The translations under genes and the position numbers were made by a program. A DNA stretch of 64,000 nucleotides, taken from NCBI GenBank assembly GCA_963757155.1, contig CAVWQS010000029.1, positions 62,001-126,000 of the forward strand. Reading direction: 5' to 3'. Every line of letters begins with the position of its first letter. Position 1 is the stretch's first letter. This document shows positions 53,750 through 62,187 of the stretch, piece by piece. The notes beneath the pieces were generated by a model. That model was not told the origin of the DNA and did not search any database. It worked only from the letters and a program-made list of their open reading frames with translations. Source of the DNA: DASXQK01 sp963757155. GTDB taxonomy: Bacteria > Pseudomonadota > Alphaproteobacteria > Dongiales > Dongiaceae.

Positions 53750-54449
53750 GGACGGGCCTCGAGACGCGCAGCATGACCGCAGCGTAGATGACAAGGGCCC
53801 CGGCGGCCAGATGGAAGACATTGAAGGGACCCGCCACCTCGGGATAGGGCTTCAGAAACTCCCAGAGGAAGCGCTGGAGGCCATAGAATCCGGCGAAGAC
53901 ATAGAAGCCATAGCTGGCCGCCGCGAGCGGCCGGCGCCGCAGCCACAGGAAGAAGCCCAAGGCGAAGAGCGCCATGGTGATGGATTCATAGAGCTGGACC
54001 GGATGACGGGGGATGCCGTCGCCGAAATCGACGGCCCAGGGCAGGTCCGAGGGCGTGCCATAGGTATAGTCGGGAAGCCCGGCCAGGAAGCAGCCGATGC
54101 GCCCGATGGCGATCGCCACCGCCAGGGGCAGGACCAGGACCGCCCCGGTCGAACCCCTTATGCCGAAGACGCCTTTGTAGATCTCCGCGGCGATGACGCC
54201 GCCGACAATGGCGCCCAGGATGCTGCGCCCCTCCCCCGCCACGCCGGCGAGCGCCACATTCAGGCTGCCGAGCCCATAAGCGCCGGCGACGGCGCCCAGC
54301 CAGAGCACCAGGAGATAGACCGGGTAGCGCCGCCCCGCCATTGGCAGCGGCACCGCCGCGAATTCATGCCGGCGCGTCCACCAGCCCACGGCCAGCGCCG
54401 CCGCCCAGGCCAGGCTCTCGAACAGGCTATGGAGGCCCGACGGGGACAT
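53736..54449 (-). CDS. Lgt-like (prolipoprotein diacylglyceryl transferase family) membrane protein
   Basis: From ATG 54449 (MSPSGLHSLFESLAWAAALA) a 237-residue polytopic protein with about seven helices. The Lgt signature region is visible as IGRIGCFLAGLPDYTYG (116-132) and RHPVQLYES, with a late Arg in LQRFLWEFLKPYP. Compared with true Lgt (GRIGNFxNGE, and a His in FHGGL), the Asn is Cys and the HGGL segment reads GAIVGG, so two residues needed for lipoprotein modification seem absent. It overlaps the radical SAM gene, suggesting a joint job on glycerolipids. Confidence 0.78.
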   Translation of the reverse strand: MSPSGLHSLFESLAWAAALAVGWWTRRHEFAAVPLPMAGRRYPVYLLVLWLGAVAGAYGLGSLNVALAGVAGEGRSILGAIVGGVIAAEIYKGVFGIRGSTGAVLVLPLAVAIAIGRIGCFLAGLPDYTYGTPSDLPWAVDFGDGIPRHPVQLYESITMALFALGFFLWLRRRPLAAASYGFYVFAGFYGLQRFLWEFLKPYPEVAGPFNVFHLAAGALVIYAAVMLRVSRPVHAVA

Positions 54450-54537
54450 GGCCCGACCATAGCATCCCGGCGGGCTTGCGGCTCGCCGAAGCGGGAAGGC
54501 TCGCGCTAGGATGAGCGACGACTCCGGGGGTGGAGCG

Positions 54538-55012
54538 ATGAGCATTCTCGTCCGACGCGCGACCAGGGCCGACGCCGAGGCGATCTCCCGGCTTAATGCC
54601 GATGTTCAGGCGATTCACGCCGCCGCCTTGCCCGGCTGGTTCAAGCCGGCGAACGCCGGCACCCTTCCTCCGCAAGCGGCCGCCGAGCTGATCGAGGATC
54701 CCGACAGCCTCGTCTTTCTGGCGGAGCTGGAACTCGGAGTCCGCGGGCTATGCCTATGCCGAGGTGATTCGCCGTCCTGAGGAGCCCTGGCGCGAGGCCT
54801 ATGAGATGGTCTATCTCCACCACATCAGCGTGCGCCCGGCCTGTAGCCGGAAGGGCGTCGGCGAGGCGCTGATCGGCGCCTGGCGGGCCGCCGCCAGCGA
54901 GCTCGGCATCACGCTCCTGGCGCTCGACGTATGGACATTCAACGAAGATGCCCGCCGCTTTTTCCGGCGCCACGGCTTCACGGCCTATAACGAGAGGCTG
55001 TGGAATCGCTAG
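54538..55012 (+). CDS. GNAT-family N-acetyltransferase (one apparent frameshift)
   Basis: The ATG at 54538 (MSILVRRATRADAEAISRLN) follows GGGGGTGGAG. The product is about 158 residues with the acetyl-CoA motif ISVRPACSRKGVGEALIGAW and the end EDARRFFRRHGFTAYNERLW. The frame shifts near 54731-54734: removing one base (ggaactcgg to ggactcgg) joins FLAELD to SESAGYAYAEVIRRPEE. The restored site is GACTC, a GANTC motif, as in rpoB and the acyl ligase. Substrate unknown. Confidence 0.8.
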
Positions 55013-55052
55013 CCGGCTCGCCCGGCCCCTCCGTCCGTGCTATTCTCTCCCC

Positions 55053-55157
55053 ATGCAATTGATCTCTCATTGCCCAGGTGACGCCGGCCATGTCTCGGCG
55101 GTCTCGCGCCAGCGCGAGCTCCTCATCCTCTGCGCGAGGATCGGCTTCAATCCCTGA
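55053..55157 (+). CDS. Possible small protein (34 aa), weak
   Basis: A short ORF (MQLISHCPGDAGHVSAVSRQ ... RIGFNP) lies alone in the 213-base gap between the GNAT gene and the aminotransferase. TATTCT is 7 bases upstream but no ribosome binding site is evident. It could equally be noncoding leader sequence. Confidence 0.15.
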   Translation: MQLISHCPGDAGHVSAVSRQRELLILCARIGFNP

Positions 55158-55179
55158 TCGAAGCGTCGAATATCACGCA

Positions 55180-55191
55180 TCAACGCGTTGA
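55180..55191. promoter_or_regulatory. 12-base perfect palindrome, candidate operator
   Basis: TCAACGCGTTGA is a perfect palindrome 34 bases before the second aminotransferase ATG. Its half TCAACGC recurs at 45532-45538 between the XRE-cupin regulator and the first aminotransferase. It may be the operator of that regulator or of another repressor; unproven. Confidence 0.35.
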
Positions 55192-55225
55192 AGTTTCGGC
55201 AATTTCAGATCTGGGAGTCCCCATC

Positions 55226-56608
55226 ATGACCGCGACCGCGCTGCGCAACACCACCGTCGACTGGCAGGCCTCCGACGCCGCCCATCACTTGCATCCCTTC
55301 ACCGATCACGCCGAGCTGGCCAAGGTCGGAACCCGCATCATCACCCGGGCCGAAGGCTCTCATCTCATTGATTCCGAGGGCAATCGGCTGCTCGATGCCT
55401 TCGCCGGGCTCTGGTGCGTGAATGTCGGCTACGGCCGCCAGGAACTGGCCAAGGCCGCCTATGACCAGATGCTGCAGCTCCCCTATTACAACACCTTCTT
55501 CAAGACCTCGACCCCGCCGGCCGTCGAGCTCTCCAAGGTCCTGTCGGATCTCGCGCCCAACAATCTGCGCCACGTCTTCTACGGCTGCTCGGGCTCGGAT
55601 GCCAATGACACCATCGCCCGCATGGTTCGCCAATACTGGAACCTGGTGGGCAAATCGGCGAAGAAGACGATCATCAGCCGGACCAACGGCTATCACGGCA
55701 GCACCATGGTGGCGGCGAGCCTGGGCGGCATGAGCTACATGCACCAGCATGCCGATCTGCCGCTGCCGGGCTTCGTTCATATCCAGCAGCCCTACTGGTA
55801 TGGCGAGGGCGGTGACATGTCGCCGGAGGAATTCGGCCTCAAGGCCGCCCGCGCCCTGGAGACGAAGATCCTGGAGCTGGGACCCGAGCGTTGCGCCGCC
55901 TTCATCGGCGAGCCGATCCAAGGCGCGGGCGGCGTCATCATGCCGCCATCGACCTACTGGCCCGAGATCCAGCGCATCTGCCGCCAATACGACCTACTGC
56001 TGATCGCCGATGAGGTGATCTGCGGCTTCGGGCGCACCGGTCATTGGTTCGCCAGCGAGCTCTACGGCATCAAGGCCGATTTCATGACTTTGGCCAAGGG
56101 CATCACCTCCGGCTATGTACCCCTCTCGGCGGCCATGATCGGCGACCGGGTGGCCGATGTGCTCATCGCGAGCGGCGAGTTCGACCATGGCTTCACCTAT
56201 TCCGGCCATCCCGTCTCCTGCGCCGTCGCCCTGGAGAACATCCGGATACTGAAAGACGAGAAGATGGTCGAGCGGGTCCATGGCGAGACAGGGCCCTATC
56301 TCGAGAAGCGCCTGCAGGAGCTGCTGGACCATCCCCTGGTGGGGGAGATCCGGCTCCAGGGCTTCATCGGCGCCATCGAGCTGGTGAAGGACAAGAAGAC
56401 GCGCCAGCCCTACCAGCCCGTGGGCGAGATCGGCACGATCTGCCGCGACCATTGCTTCGCCATCGGCCTGGTCATGCGCGCGACCCGCGACACCATGCTG
56501 ATCTCCCCGCCCCTCTCCTGGACCAAGACCGAGATCGACGAGTTCGTCGGCTTGACCCGCCGGGCGCTGGATCTCACTTTGGCGGATGTGAAGCGGCGGT
56601 CCGCTTAG
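55226..56608 (+). CDS. Class III aminotransferase, putrescine/amine--pyruvate type (SpuC-like)
   Basis: PLP-dependent aminotransferase of 460 residues, beginning MTATALRNTTVDWQASDAAH. It shows FYGCSGSDANDTIARMV, the GYHGSTMVAASLGG loop, IADEVICGFGRTG and the Schiff-base Lys in TLAKGITSGY. The LHPFTDHAEL start and DAFAGLWCVNVGYG are typical of amine:pyruvate enzymes such as SpuC. With the PuuA-like and beta-alanine enzymes it suggests polyamine catabolism. GGGAG lies before the ATG. Confidence 0.88.
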   Translation: MTATALRNTTVDWQASDAAHHLHPFTDHAELAKVGTRIITRAEGSHLIDSEGNRLLDAFAGLWCVNVGYGRQELAKAAYDQMLQLPYYNTFFKTSTPPAVELSKVLSDLAPNNLRHVFYGCSGSDANDTIARMVRQYWNLVGKSAKKTIISRTNGYHGSTMVAASLGGMSYMHQHADLPLPGFVHIQQPYWYGEGGDMSPEEFGLKAARALETKILELGPERCAAFIGEPIQGAGGVIMPPSTYWPEIQRICRQYDLLLIADEVICGFGRTGHWFASELYGIKADFMTLAKGITSGYVPLSAAMIGDRVADVLIASGEFDHGFTYSGHPVSCAVALENIRILKDEKMVERVHGETGPYLEKRLQELLDHPLVGEIRLQGFIGAIELVKDKKTRQPYQPVGEIGTICRDHCFAIGLVMRATRDTMLISPPLSWTKTEIDEFVGLTRRALDLTLADVKRRSA

Positions 56609-56616
56609 GAGCAACG

Positions 56617-56976
56617 ATGCCTGTTCACTCCGTCACGGCCGGAGCGCTAGGGATGACCGAAGGAAGGGCAAACCCCAAAGTGCCCGGCTTTCTCGCCGAG
56701 CAGATCGAGGCCAGGGGCGAGACGGTGCCGCAATGGCTGGCGCGCATGGAGGCCCGGATCGCCGATCTCATGGAAGCGAAGATGAAGGCCGGCTTCCCAC
56801 CCGACCTGGAAGCGCTGCAAAAGGCGATCACCCAGGATCTTCCGCAGGAGGACGAGCTGCGAAAATACCTCATGGCGCTGGCGGTGCATCGCCAGACCGA
56901 GGAGATCCTCATCGACCGGGGCTATTGGCGCGACCCGGAAGACCCCGACCTCTGGTACCCGCCTCTGGAGTTCTGA
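56617..56976 (+). CDS. Unknown 119-residue protein downstream of aminotransferase
   Basis: The ATG at 56617 follows AGGAG, which overlaps the aminotransferase stop, so translation is probably coupled. The 119 residues are soluble, mostly helical and charged (FLAEQIEARGETVPQWLARM, DLPQEDELRKYLMALAVHRQ), with a C-terminal WRDPEDPDLWYPPLEF. No domain is recognised. The stop lies 17 bases from the convergent P450 end. Confidence 0.7.
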   Translation: MPVHSVTAGALGMTEGRANPKVPGFLAEQIEARGETVPQWLARMEARIADLMEAKMKAGFPPDLEALQKAITQDLPQEDELRKYLMALAVHRQTEEILIDRGYWRDPEDPDLWYPPLEF

Positions 56977-56993
56977 CGGAAGGCGCGTGCCGT

Positions 56994-58364
56994 TTAGCGC
57001 AGCTCCAACCGGAACGGCGCGGCATGGTCCGGGCGGGTCAGGACCACCGCCAGGGGCAGGACCGGCACGGAATCCGCGCGGGCGATGTGGAAGCGCTGGA
57101 TCATCATCGACAGGATCAGCATCGTCTCGGACATGGCCATTTGCGCCCCGACGCAGACCCGGGGGCCGGCGCCGAAGGGCAGATAGGTGAAGCGCGGCGG
57201 CGGGGGCGCATCGCTCAGGAACCGCGAAGGATCGAAGGCATCGGGATTTGCCCAGATCTTGCGGTGGCGGTGCAGGAGCCAGGGCGCGATCACGACCTGG
57301 GAGCCTGCCGGGATCTCGAAGCCGCCGAAGCTGTCGCGGGCGATGGCGTTGCGCACCATGACGAAAGCCGGCGGAAAGAGGCGGAGCGCCTCGCTCACCA
57401 CCGCACGGGCATAGGTGAGCCTCGGCAGAACCTCATTGGCCGTCGCGGGCGCGAAATCGATGTCCTTGACCTCCTCGGCGAGGCGCTCCTGCACCGCGGG
57501 CGCCGAGGCCAGAAGATAGAGCGACCAGAAGAGGGCGAGCGCCGTGGTCTCATGCCCGAAAACGATCATGGTTGAAACCTGATCGCGCAGCTCCGATTGG
57601 GTGAAGCCCTGGCCCGTCTCCGGGTCGCGGGCCGCCCGCAGCAGGTCGAAGAGATCCCGCGCCTCGCCGGTTGGCTGCTTCACCCGCTCGGCGACGATGG
57701 GGTCCATCAACCGGGTCCAGCGGGCGCGAAACAGCCGCCGCCTGATATCCCGGAGGTTGGGGATCCAGGCCGGCAGGAACATGTCCAGGAGATGGGGCCG
57801 CGTCAGGGTATCGACGAAACCGACGATCATGCGGCGCATCTCGGCGCCATGGCGACCCATATCGACGGAGAACATGGAGCGGCCCGCCACCTCCAGGGCC
57901 AGGAACTGCATGGCGGCCAGAAGATCGACGGGCCCGCTCTTCGCCGCCTCGAGACGCGTCAAAGCCTCCTGGCCGACCTCGACGATATGCTGGGCCAGCA
58001 TCGGCATGACCCGCGGCGACAGCGCCGGGGCGATGGTGCGGCGCTGCAGGCGCCAGTCCTCGCCCTCGCTGAGGAAGAGACCCTTGCCGACGATGGGGCG
58101 CACGATGCGGATGGCGGCGGGCGACCGGCGGTAATTCGCCGCATTGGTCAGCAGCACATGCTCGATCCCCGCCGGCGCATTGATCAGCAGGAGCTTGTGG
58201 CCGAAGAAGGTCTGGCTCAGCAGCTCCTCTTCATAGGCGCGGGCGGGCCAGATCTCGAGCGCGTTGTAGCGAAGCGCCGCCAACCGCCGGCGCGGCGACA
58301 GCTCGCCCAGCGGGATCGCCGGGCCGGGCGGCTGGAACAGGTTGGCTACGGCGTCGGTCCCCAT
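56994..58364 (-). CDS. Cytochrome P450
   Basis: Heme monooxygenase of 456 residues without a membrane anchor. The oxygen-binding I helix is FGHETTA (the usual acid-Thr pair), the K helix is SEALR (ExxR), and the heme loop is FGAGPRVCVGAQMA with the ligand near Cys404. No redox partner gene is adjacent. A promoter (58395-58423) and GGGAG precede the ATG. The substrate cannot be read; the fatty-acid-hydroxylase-like length and soluble form are compatible with lipids or small hydrophobics. Confidence 0.92.
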   Translation of the reverse strand: MGTDAVANLFQPPGPAIPLGELSPRRRLAALRYNALEIWPARAYEEELLSQTFFGHKLLLINAPAGIEHVLLTNAANYRRSPAAIRIVRPIVGKGLFLSEGEDWRLQRRTIAPALSPRVMPMLAQHIVEVGQEALTRLEAAKSGPVDLLAAMQFLALEVAGRSMFSVDMGRHGAEMRRMIVGFVDTLTRPHLLDMFLPAWIPNLRDIRRRLFRARWTRLMDPIVAERVKQPTGEARDLFDLLRAARDPETGQGFTQSELRDQVSTMIVFGHETTALALFWSLYLLASAPAVQERLAEEVKDIDFAPATANEVLPRLTYARAVVSEALRLFPPAFVMVRNAIARDSFGGFEIPAGSQVVIAPWLLHRHRKIWANPDAFDPSRFLSDAPPPPRFTYLPFGAGPRVCVGAQMAMSETMLILSMMIQRFHIARADSVPVLPLAVVLTRPDHAAPFRLELR

Positions 58365-58394
58365 GGGCGCTCCCGGCCATCATGGGCCACAGCA

Positions 58395-58423
58395 AGTATA
58401 GCCAGGCACGATCCTGGTGCCAG
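58395..58423 (-). promoter_or_regulatory. Probable promoter for the P450 gene
   Basis: On the minus strand CTGGCA (58418-58423) and TATACT (58395-58400) are exactly 17 bases apart, about 30 bases before the P450 ATG. The -10 is strong, the -35 fair. Confidence 0.55.
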
Positions 58424-58427
58424 AGCG

Positions 58428-58505
58428 CTATTCGCCCGGCTCGGCGGCATGGGCGCCACGATATTTGAAGCTGTCGTCGAACCGGCTGGTCAGATGCTGG
58501 CCCAT
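58428..58505 (-). CDS. Possible 25-residue protein after parC, weak
   Basis: Between parC and the P450 gene a small frame reads MGQHLTSRFDDSFKYRGAHA and five more residues. It begins 24 bases after the parC stop. A weak GGCAGGA stands upstream at a long distance. It has composition like a real protein but is too short to judge; it may be chance. Confidence 0.2.
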   Translation of the reverse strand: MGQHLTSRFDDSFKYRGAHAAEPGE

Positions 58506-58528
58506 GGTGACGGGGCGATCCTGCCGCC

Positions 58529-60766
58529 TCAGCCGAACTTGTTGCTTCGCGTGAAGCCCTGGGGCGGCAGGCGGCCGGCCTGGCCGCGCTCGCCGCGCCA
58601 TTCGGCAAGCCCCGTCTCGCTGCGCTGGCGGTCGCCCTGCCGCCAGGTCAGCCCCTCGGCATAGGCGAAGCATTTGACATCGGAGAGGCCGCCGTCCTTG
58701 TAGCGCTGCAGGATGACTCCGCGGCCGCGGGTCATTTCCGGCAGCTCCTTGAGCGGGAAGAGCAGCAGCTTCCGGTTCTCGCCGATCACCGCCACCGTAT
58801 CCCCCTCGACGAAGGCGCAGGCCGTCGCCTCGACGCCATCGGCCAGGTTCAGCACCTGCTTGCCGGCGCGGGTCTGGGCCATGACCTCGTCCTCCGGCAC
58901 GATGAAGCCGCGCCCGTCCGCCGAGGCCACCAGCAGCTTGCGCCCGGGCTTATGGACGAAGAGCGCCACCAGCTCCTGGTCATTGCCGAGCTCGATCATC
59001 AGGCGGATCGGCTCGCCATGGCCGCGCCCGCCCGGCAGCTTGTCGACGCCGATGGTGTAGAAGCGGCCGTTGGTGCCGAAGACCAGCAGCTTGTCCGTGG
59101 TCTCCGCCGGAATGATGAAGCGCCCGCGATCGCCTTCCTTGTATTTCAGCTCGCTCGCATCCGGGACCTGGCCCCGCTGGGCGCGGATCCAGCCCTTGTC
59201 GGAGCAGATCACCGTCACCGCCTCGCGCTCGATCATGGCCTCGACGGGCATCTCGATGTCCTTGGGCGGCTCGCCGGGGTGGGTCCGCCGGCGGCCGAGC
59301 GGCGTGGCCGGGCCGAAGCGCTTGCGGATCTCGCCGATCTCGCCGGCGATGCGCTGCCATTGCTGCTCCTCGGATTTCAGCAGCAGGCCGATCGCTTTCC
59401 GCTCCTTGGTCAGCCCGTCATGCTCGCGGCGGATCTCCATCTCCTCCAGCTTGCGCAAGGCGCGCAGCCGCATGTTGAGGATGGCGTCGGCCTGGACATC
59501 CGTCACCTTCAAGCGCTTGATCATCACCGGCTTGGGCTCGTCCTCCTGGCGGACGATGCGGATGACTTCATCGAGATTGAGATAGGCGATGAGATAGCCG
59601 GCCAGCACCTCGAGACGGCGCTCGATATTGTCGAGGCGGAAGCGGTTGCGCCGGAGCAGCACCACGCGGCGGAAATCGAGATAGGCCTGCAGCACCTCGG
59701 GCAACGACATGACCCGGGGCGTCTGCTCGGCATCGAGCAGGTTCATGTTGAGGGGAAAGCGGATCTCCAGATCGCTCTGGCGGAACAGCGCCTCCATCAG
59801 CACTTCAGGGTCGACGGTGCGGCTCTTCGGCTCCAGCACGATCCGGACTTCGGTGGTGGATTCGTCATGCACGTCGTCGAGCAGCGCGAGCTTGCGCTCC
59901 TGCAGCAGCGAGGCGATGCGCTCGATCAGGCGCGACTTCTGCACCTGATAGGGAATCTCCTCGACGACCACATGCCAGGTCCCGCCCTTCAGCTTCTCGA
60001 CCCGCCATTTGGCCCGCAGGCGCAGCGAGCCCCGGCCCGTCCGATAGGTCTCCACCAGGCTCTCCCGGCTTTCGACCAGCACGCCGCCGGTGGGGAAATC
60101 GGGGCCCGGCATCAGGTCCACAAGCTTGGCGACCGTCGCCTTGGGAAATTTGATGAGATGGAGCAGCGCGTCGCAGATCTCCGCCAGATTATGGGGCGGG
60201 ATGCTGGTCGCCATGCCGACGGCGATGCCCTGGCTGCCATTGGCCAGCAGGTTGGGCAGGCCGCCGGGCAGCACCACCGGCTCCTGCTCCTCTCCGTCAT
60301 AGGTGGGGCGGAAATCGACCGCATCCTCGTCGATGCCGTCGAGCATCGCGGCGGCCGCCTCGGTCAGCCGCGCCTCGGTGTACCGCATGGCGGCGGCGTT
60401 ATCGCCGTCGATATTGCCGAAATTCCCCTGGCCGTCGATCAGCGGGTAGCGCGCGGCGAAATCCTGGGCCAGGCGCACCAAGGCGTCATAGATCGACTGG
60501 TCGCCATGGGGATGGAACTTGCCGATGACATCGCCGACCACCCGGGCGGATTTCTTGAAGCCCGAGCCGGGGTCGAGGCGGAGCTGGCGCATGGCGTAGA
60601 GCAGCCGGCGATGCACCGGCTTCAGCCCATCGCGCACATCGGGCAGCGAGCGCGACATGATGGTGGAGAGGGCATAGGAGAGATAGCGCTCGCTGAGGGC
60701 ATCGGCGAGCGGTGTCAGGCGGATCTCCTCGCTCCGCGGCGGGGAAGCAGTGGGCGTCTTGGCCAT
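58529..60766 (-). CDS. parC: DNA topoisomerase IV subunit A
   Basis: ParC cuts and reseals DNA to separate daughter chromosomes, together with ParE. The 745 residues start MAKTPTASPPRSEEIRLTPL. The active Tyr is in AAMRYTEARL. The quinolone region reads KFHPHGDQSIYDALVRL: Gln stands where E. coli ParC has Ser80 and Asp where it has Glu84, which I believe is usual in Alphaproteobacteria. ParC, not GyrA, is indicated by the length and by a short C-terminal domain with degenerate GyrA boxes. Confidence 0.95.
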   Translation of the reverse strand: MAKTPTASPPRSEEIRLTPLADALSERYLSYALSTIMSRSLPDVRDGLKPVHRRLLYAMRQLRLDPGSGFKKSARVVGDVIGKFHPHGDQSIYDALVRLAQDFAARYPLIDGQGNFGNIDGDNAAAMRYTEARLTEAAAAMLDGIDEDAVDFRPTYDGEEQEPVVLPGGLPNLLANGSQGIAVGMATSIPPHNLAEICDALLHLIKFPKATVAKLVDLMPGPDFPTGGVLVESRESLVETYRTGRGSLRLRAKWRVEKLKGGTWHVVVEEIPYQVQKSRLIERIASLLQERKLALLDDVHDESTTEVRIVLEPKSRTVDPEVLMEALFRQSDLEIRFPLNMNLLDAEQTPRVMSLPEVLQAYLDFRRVVLLRRNRFRLDNIERRLEVLAGYLIAYLNLDEVIRIVRQEDEPKPVMIKRLKVTDVQADAILNMRLRALRKLEEMEIRREHDGLTKERKAIGLLLKSEEQQWQRIAGEIGEIRKRFGPATPLGRRRTHPGEPPKDIEMPVEAMIEREAVTVICSDKGWIRAQRGQVPDASELKYKEGDRGRFIIPAETTDKLLVFGTNGRFYTIGVDKLPGGRGHGEPIRLMIELGNDQELVALFVHKPGRKLLVASADGRGFIVPEDEVMAQTRAGKQVLNLADGVEATACAFVEGDTVAVIGENRKLLLFPLKELPEMTRGRGVILQRYKDGGLSDVKCFAYAEGLTWRQGDRQRSETGLAEWRGERGQAGRLPPQGFTRSNKFG

Positions 60767-60790
60767 GGGGAAACCCTTGGGGGAAGTGCC

Positions 60791-60820
60791 TAGCTACAGG
60801 GATCGCCGGTGTACGGTCAA
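60791..60820 (-). promoter_or_regulatory. Possible parC promoter
   Basis: TTGACC (60815-60820, minus strand) is a good -35, with TAGCTA (60791-60796) 18 bases downstream as a poor -10, about 25 bases before the parC ATG. Confidence 0.35.
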
Positions 60821-60849
60821 GCGGCTAACAGCTCTTGCTCTGATTCGTC

Positions 60850-60869
60850 ATTCCCGCGAAAGCGGGAAT
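60850..60869. repeat. Small palindromic hairpin (ATTCCCGC-GAAA-GCGGGAAT)
   Basis: A perfect 8-base-pair stem with a GAAA loop lies between the dadA-like stop and parC. The flanking form gtcattcccgcgaaagcgggaatcc is a dispersed intergenic repeat in many Alphaproteobacteria. It may also stabilise or end the dadA-like transcript. Only this copy was noticed in the window. Confidence 0.6.
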
Positions 60870-60882
60870 CCGCGGCCTTGCT

Positions 60883-62130
60883 CTACCAGCGGTCCACGCG
60901 GTAGGGCCGCATGTCGAGACCCGGATCGCGCCCGGCGGCGAGATCGGCGATCAGCCGGCCGGTGACGGCGCCATAGCTCAGGCCCAGATGGCCATGGCCG
61001 AAGGCGAAATAGGCATTGGGCAGCTTCGGCGAGCCGGAGATGACCGGCACCGAATCGGGGACCGAGGGGCGGAAGCCCATCCATTGCGAGCGCCCCTGCT
61101 CCTTCAGCCCGGGGAAGACCTGGCGGCCGCGCTCCAGCAGGATCTCGGCCCGACCCCAATTGGGCGGCGCCTCGAGCCCGCCCAGCTCCACGGTGCCCGC
61201 AAAGCGCAGCCCATTCTCCAGGGGCGTCGCCACGAAGCCGAAATCCGCGATATGGATCGGCAGGCGCGGCATCACGCCGGGATCGGGCAAGGTGATGTGA
61301 TAGCCGCGCTCCGTATCCAGCGCCACGCGATGGCCGAGGCGCCGGGTCAGCGCCCGCGACCAGGCGCCGGCGGCGATCACCGCGGCATCGATCTCGATCC
61401 GGTCCTTGTCGGTGACCACCGTGCGGGGCCCGTGGGGCCCAAGCTCGATATCACTGACTTTCTCCTGCAGCAGTCGGCCGCCGCGGGCGACGAAATCGGC
61501 GGCCAGGCGCTGGACCAGGCGGAAATTATTCACCGTCATGGAATGCTCGGGATAGAAGGCCGCCCGCTCGAACATCGGTGCCAGGCTCGGCTCGACCTGG
61601 CGGATATGCTCGCGGTCCAGCAGCTCCATCTTCACCCCGCGCCGGCGCTGCAAGGCGAACTCCTCCTCGGCCGCGGCGAAGGAGGCCTCCGTGCGATAGA
61701 CGCTGAGCCAGCCCGTGTCGCGGATCATATGGGCGATCCCCGCCGCCTCGGTCAGCGGCCGATAGGCATCGCGGCAGCGCAGCGACAGCTCGCGCAGCGC
61801 GATGGAGCTGGCCTCGACCCGGGCGGGCCGGCTGGCAGCGACGAAGCGCAGCAGCCAGGGGGCGATCTTGGGCAGATAGCCCCAGCGGATCGCCAGCGGC
61901 CCCAGCGGATCGCGCAGCATGCCCGGCACGCGCCAGACGATGCCGGGCATCGCCACCGGTTCGCAGGCGCCCGCGGCAATGACGGCGGCATTGCCCATGG
62001 AGGCGCCCTCCCCCGGCGGCCGGTGGTCGATCAAGGTGACGCGATGGCCGTCACGCTGCAGATAGAGCGCCGTCGACACGCCGATGATGCCGGCGCCGAT
62101 GACGGCGAAATGGCGGGGCTGGGAATTCAT
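60883..62130 (-). CDS. FAD-dependent D-amino acid dehydrogenase (DadA-like)
   Basis: DAO-family flavoprotein of 415 residues. The N-terminal FAD motif is VIGAGIIGVSTALYLQRDGH, and the C-terminal second flavin region is WMGFRPSVPDSVPVISGS and FGHGHLGLSYGAVTGRLIAD. Family members oxidise D-amino acids, hydroxyproline or related amines at the membrane. No alanine racemase neighbour is present, so the D-alanine role is not certain. It is upstream of parC on the same strand and separated by a hairpin. Confidence 0.85.
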   Translation of the reverse strand: MNSQPRHFAVIGAGIIGVSTALYLQRDGHRVTLIDHRPPGEGASMGNAAVIAAGACEPVAMPGIVWRVPGMLRDPLGPLAIRWGYLPKIAPWLLRFVAASRPARVEASSIALRELSLRCRDAYRPLTEAAGIAHMIRDTGWLSVYRTEASFAAAEEEFALQRRRGVKMELLDREHIRQVEPSLAPMFERAAFYPEHSMTVNNFRLVQRLAADFVARGGRLLQEKVSDIELGPHGPRTVVTDKDRIEIDAAVIAAGAWSRALTRRLGHRVALDTERGYHITLPDPGVMPRLPIHIADFGFVATPLENGLRFAGTVELGGLEAPPNWGRAEILLERGRQVFPGLKEQGRSQWMGFRPSVPDSVPVISGSPKLPNAYFAFGHGHLGLSYGAVTGRLIADLAAGRDPGLDMRPYRVDRW

Positions 62131-62187
62131 GGGATGAAGGCTCGGACTTGAGGGTTAGGCAGCGGGTCTTTTCAGCCGCTAGCTATA

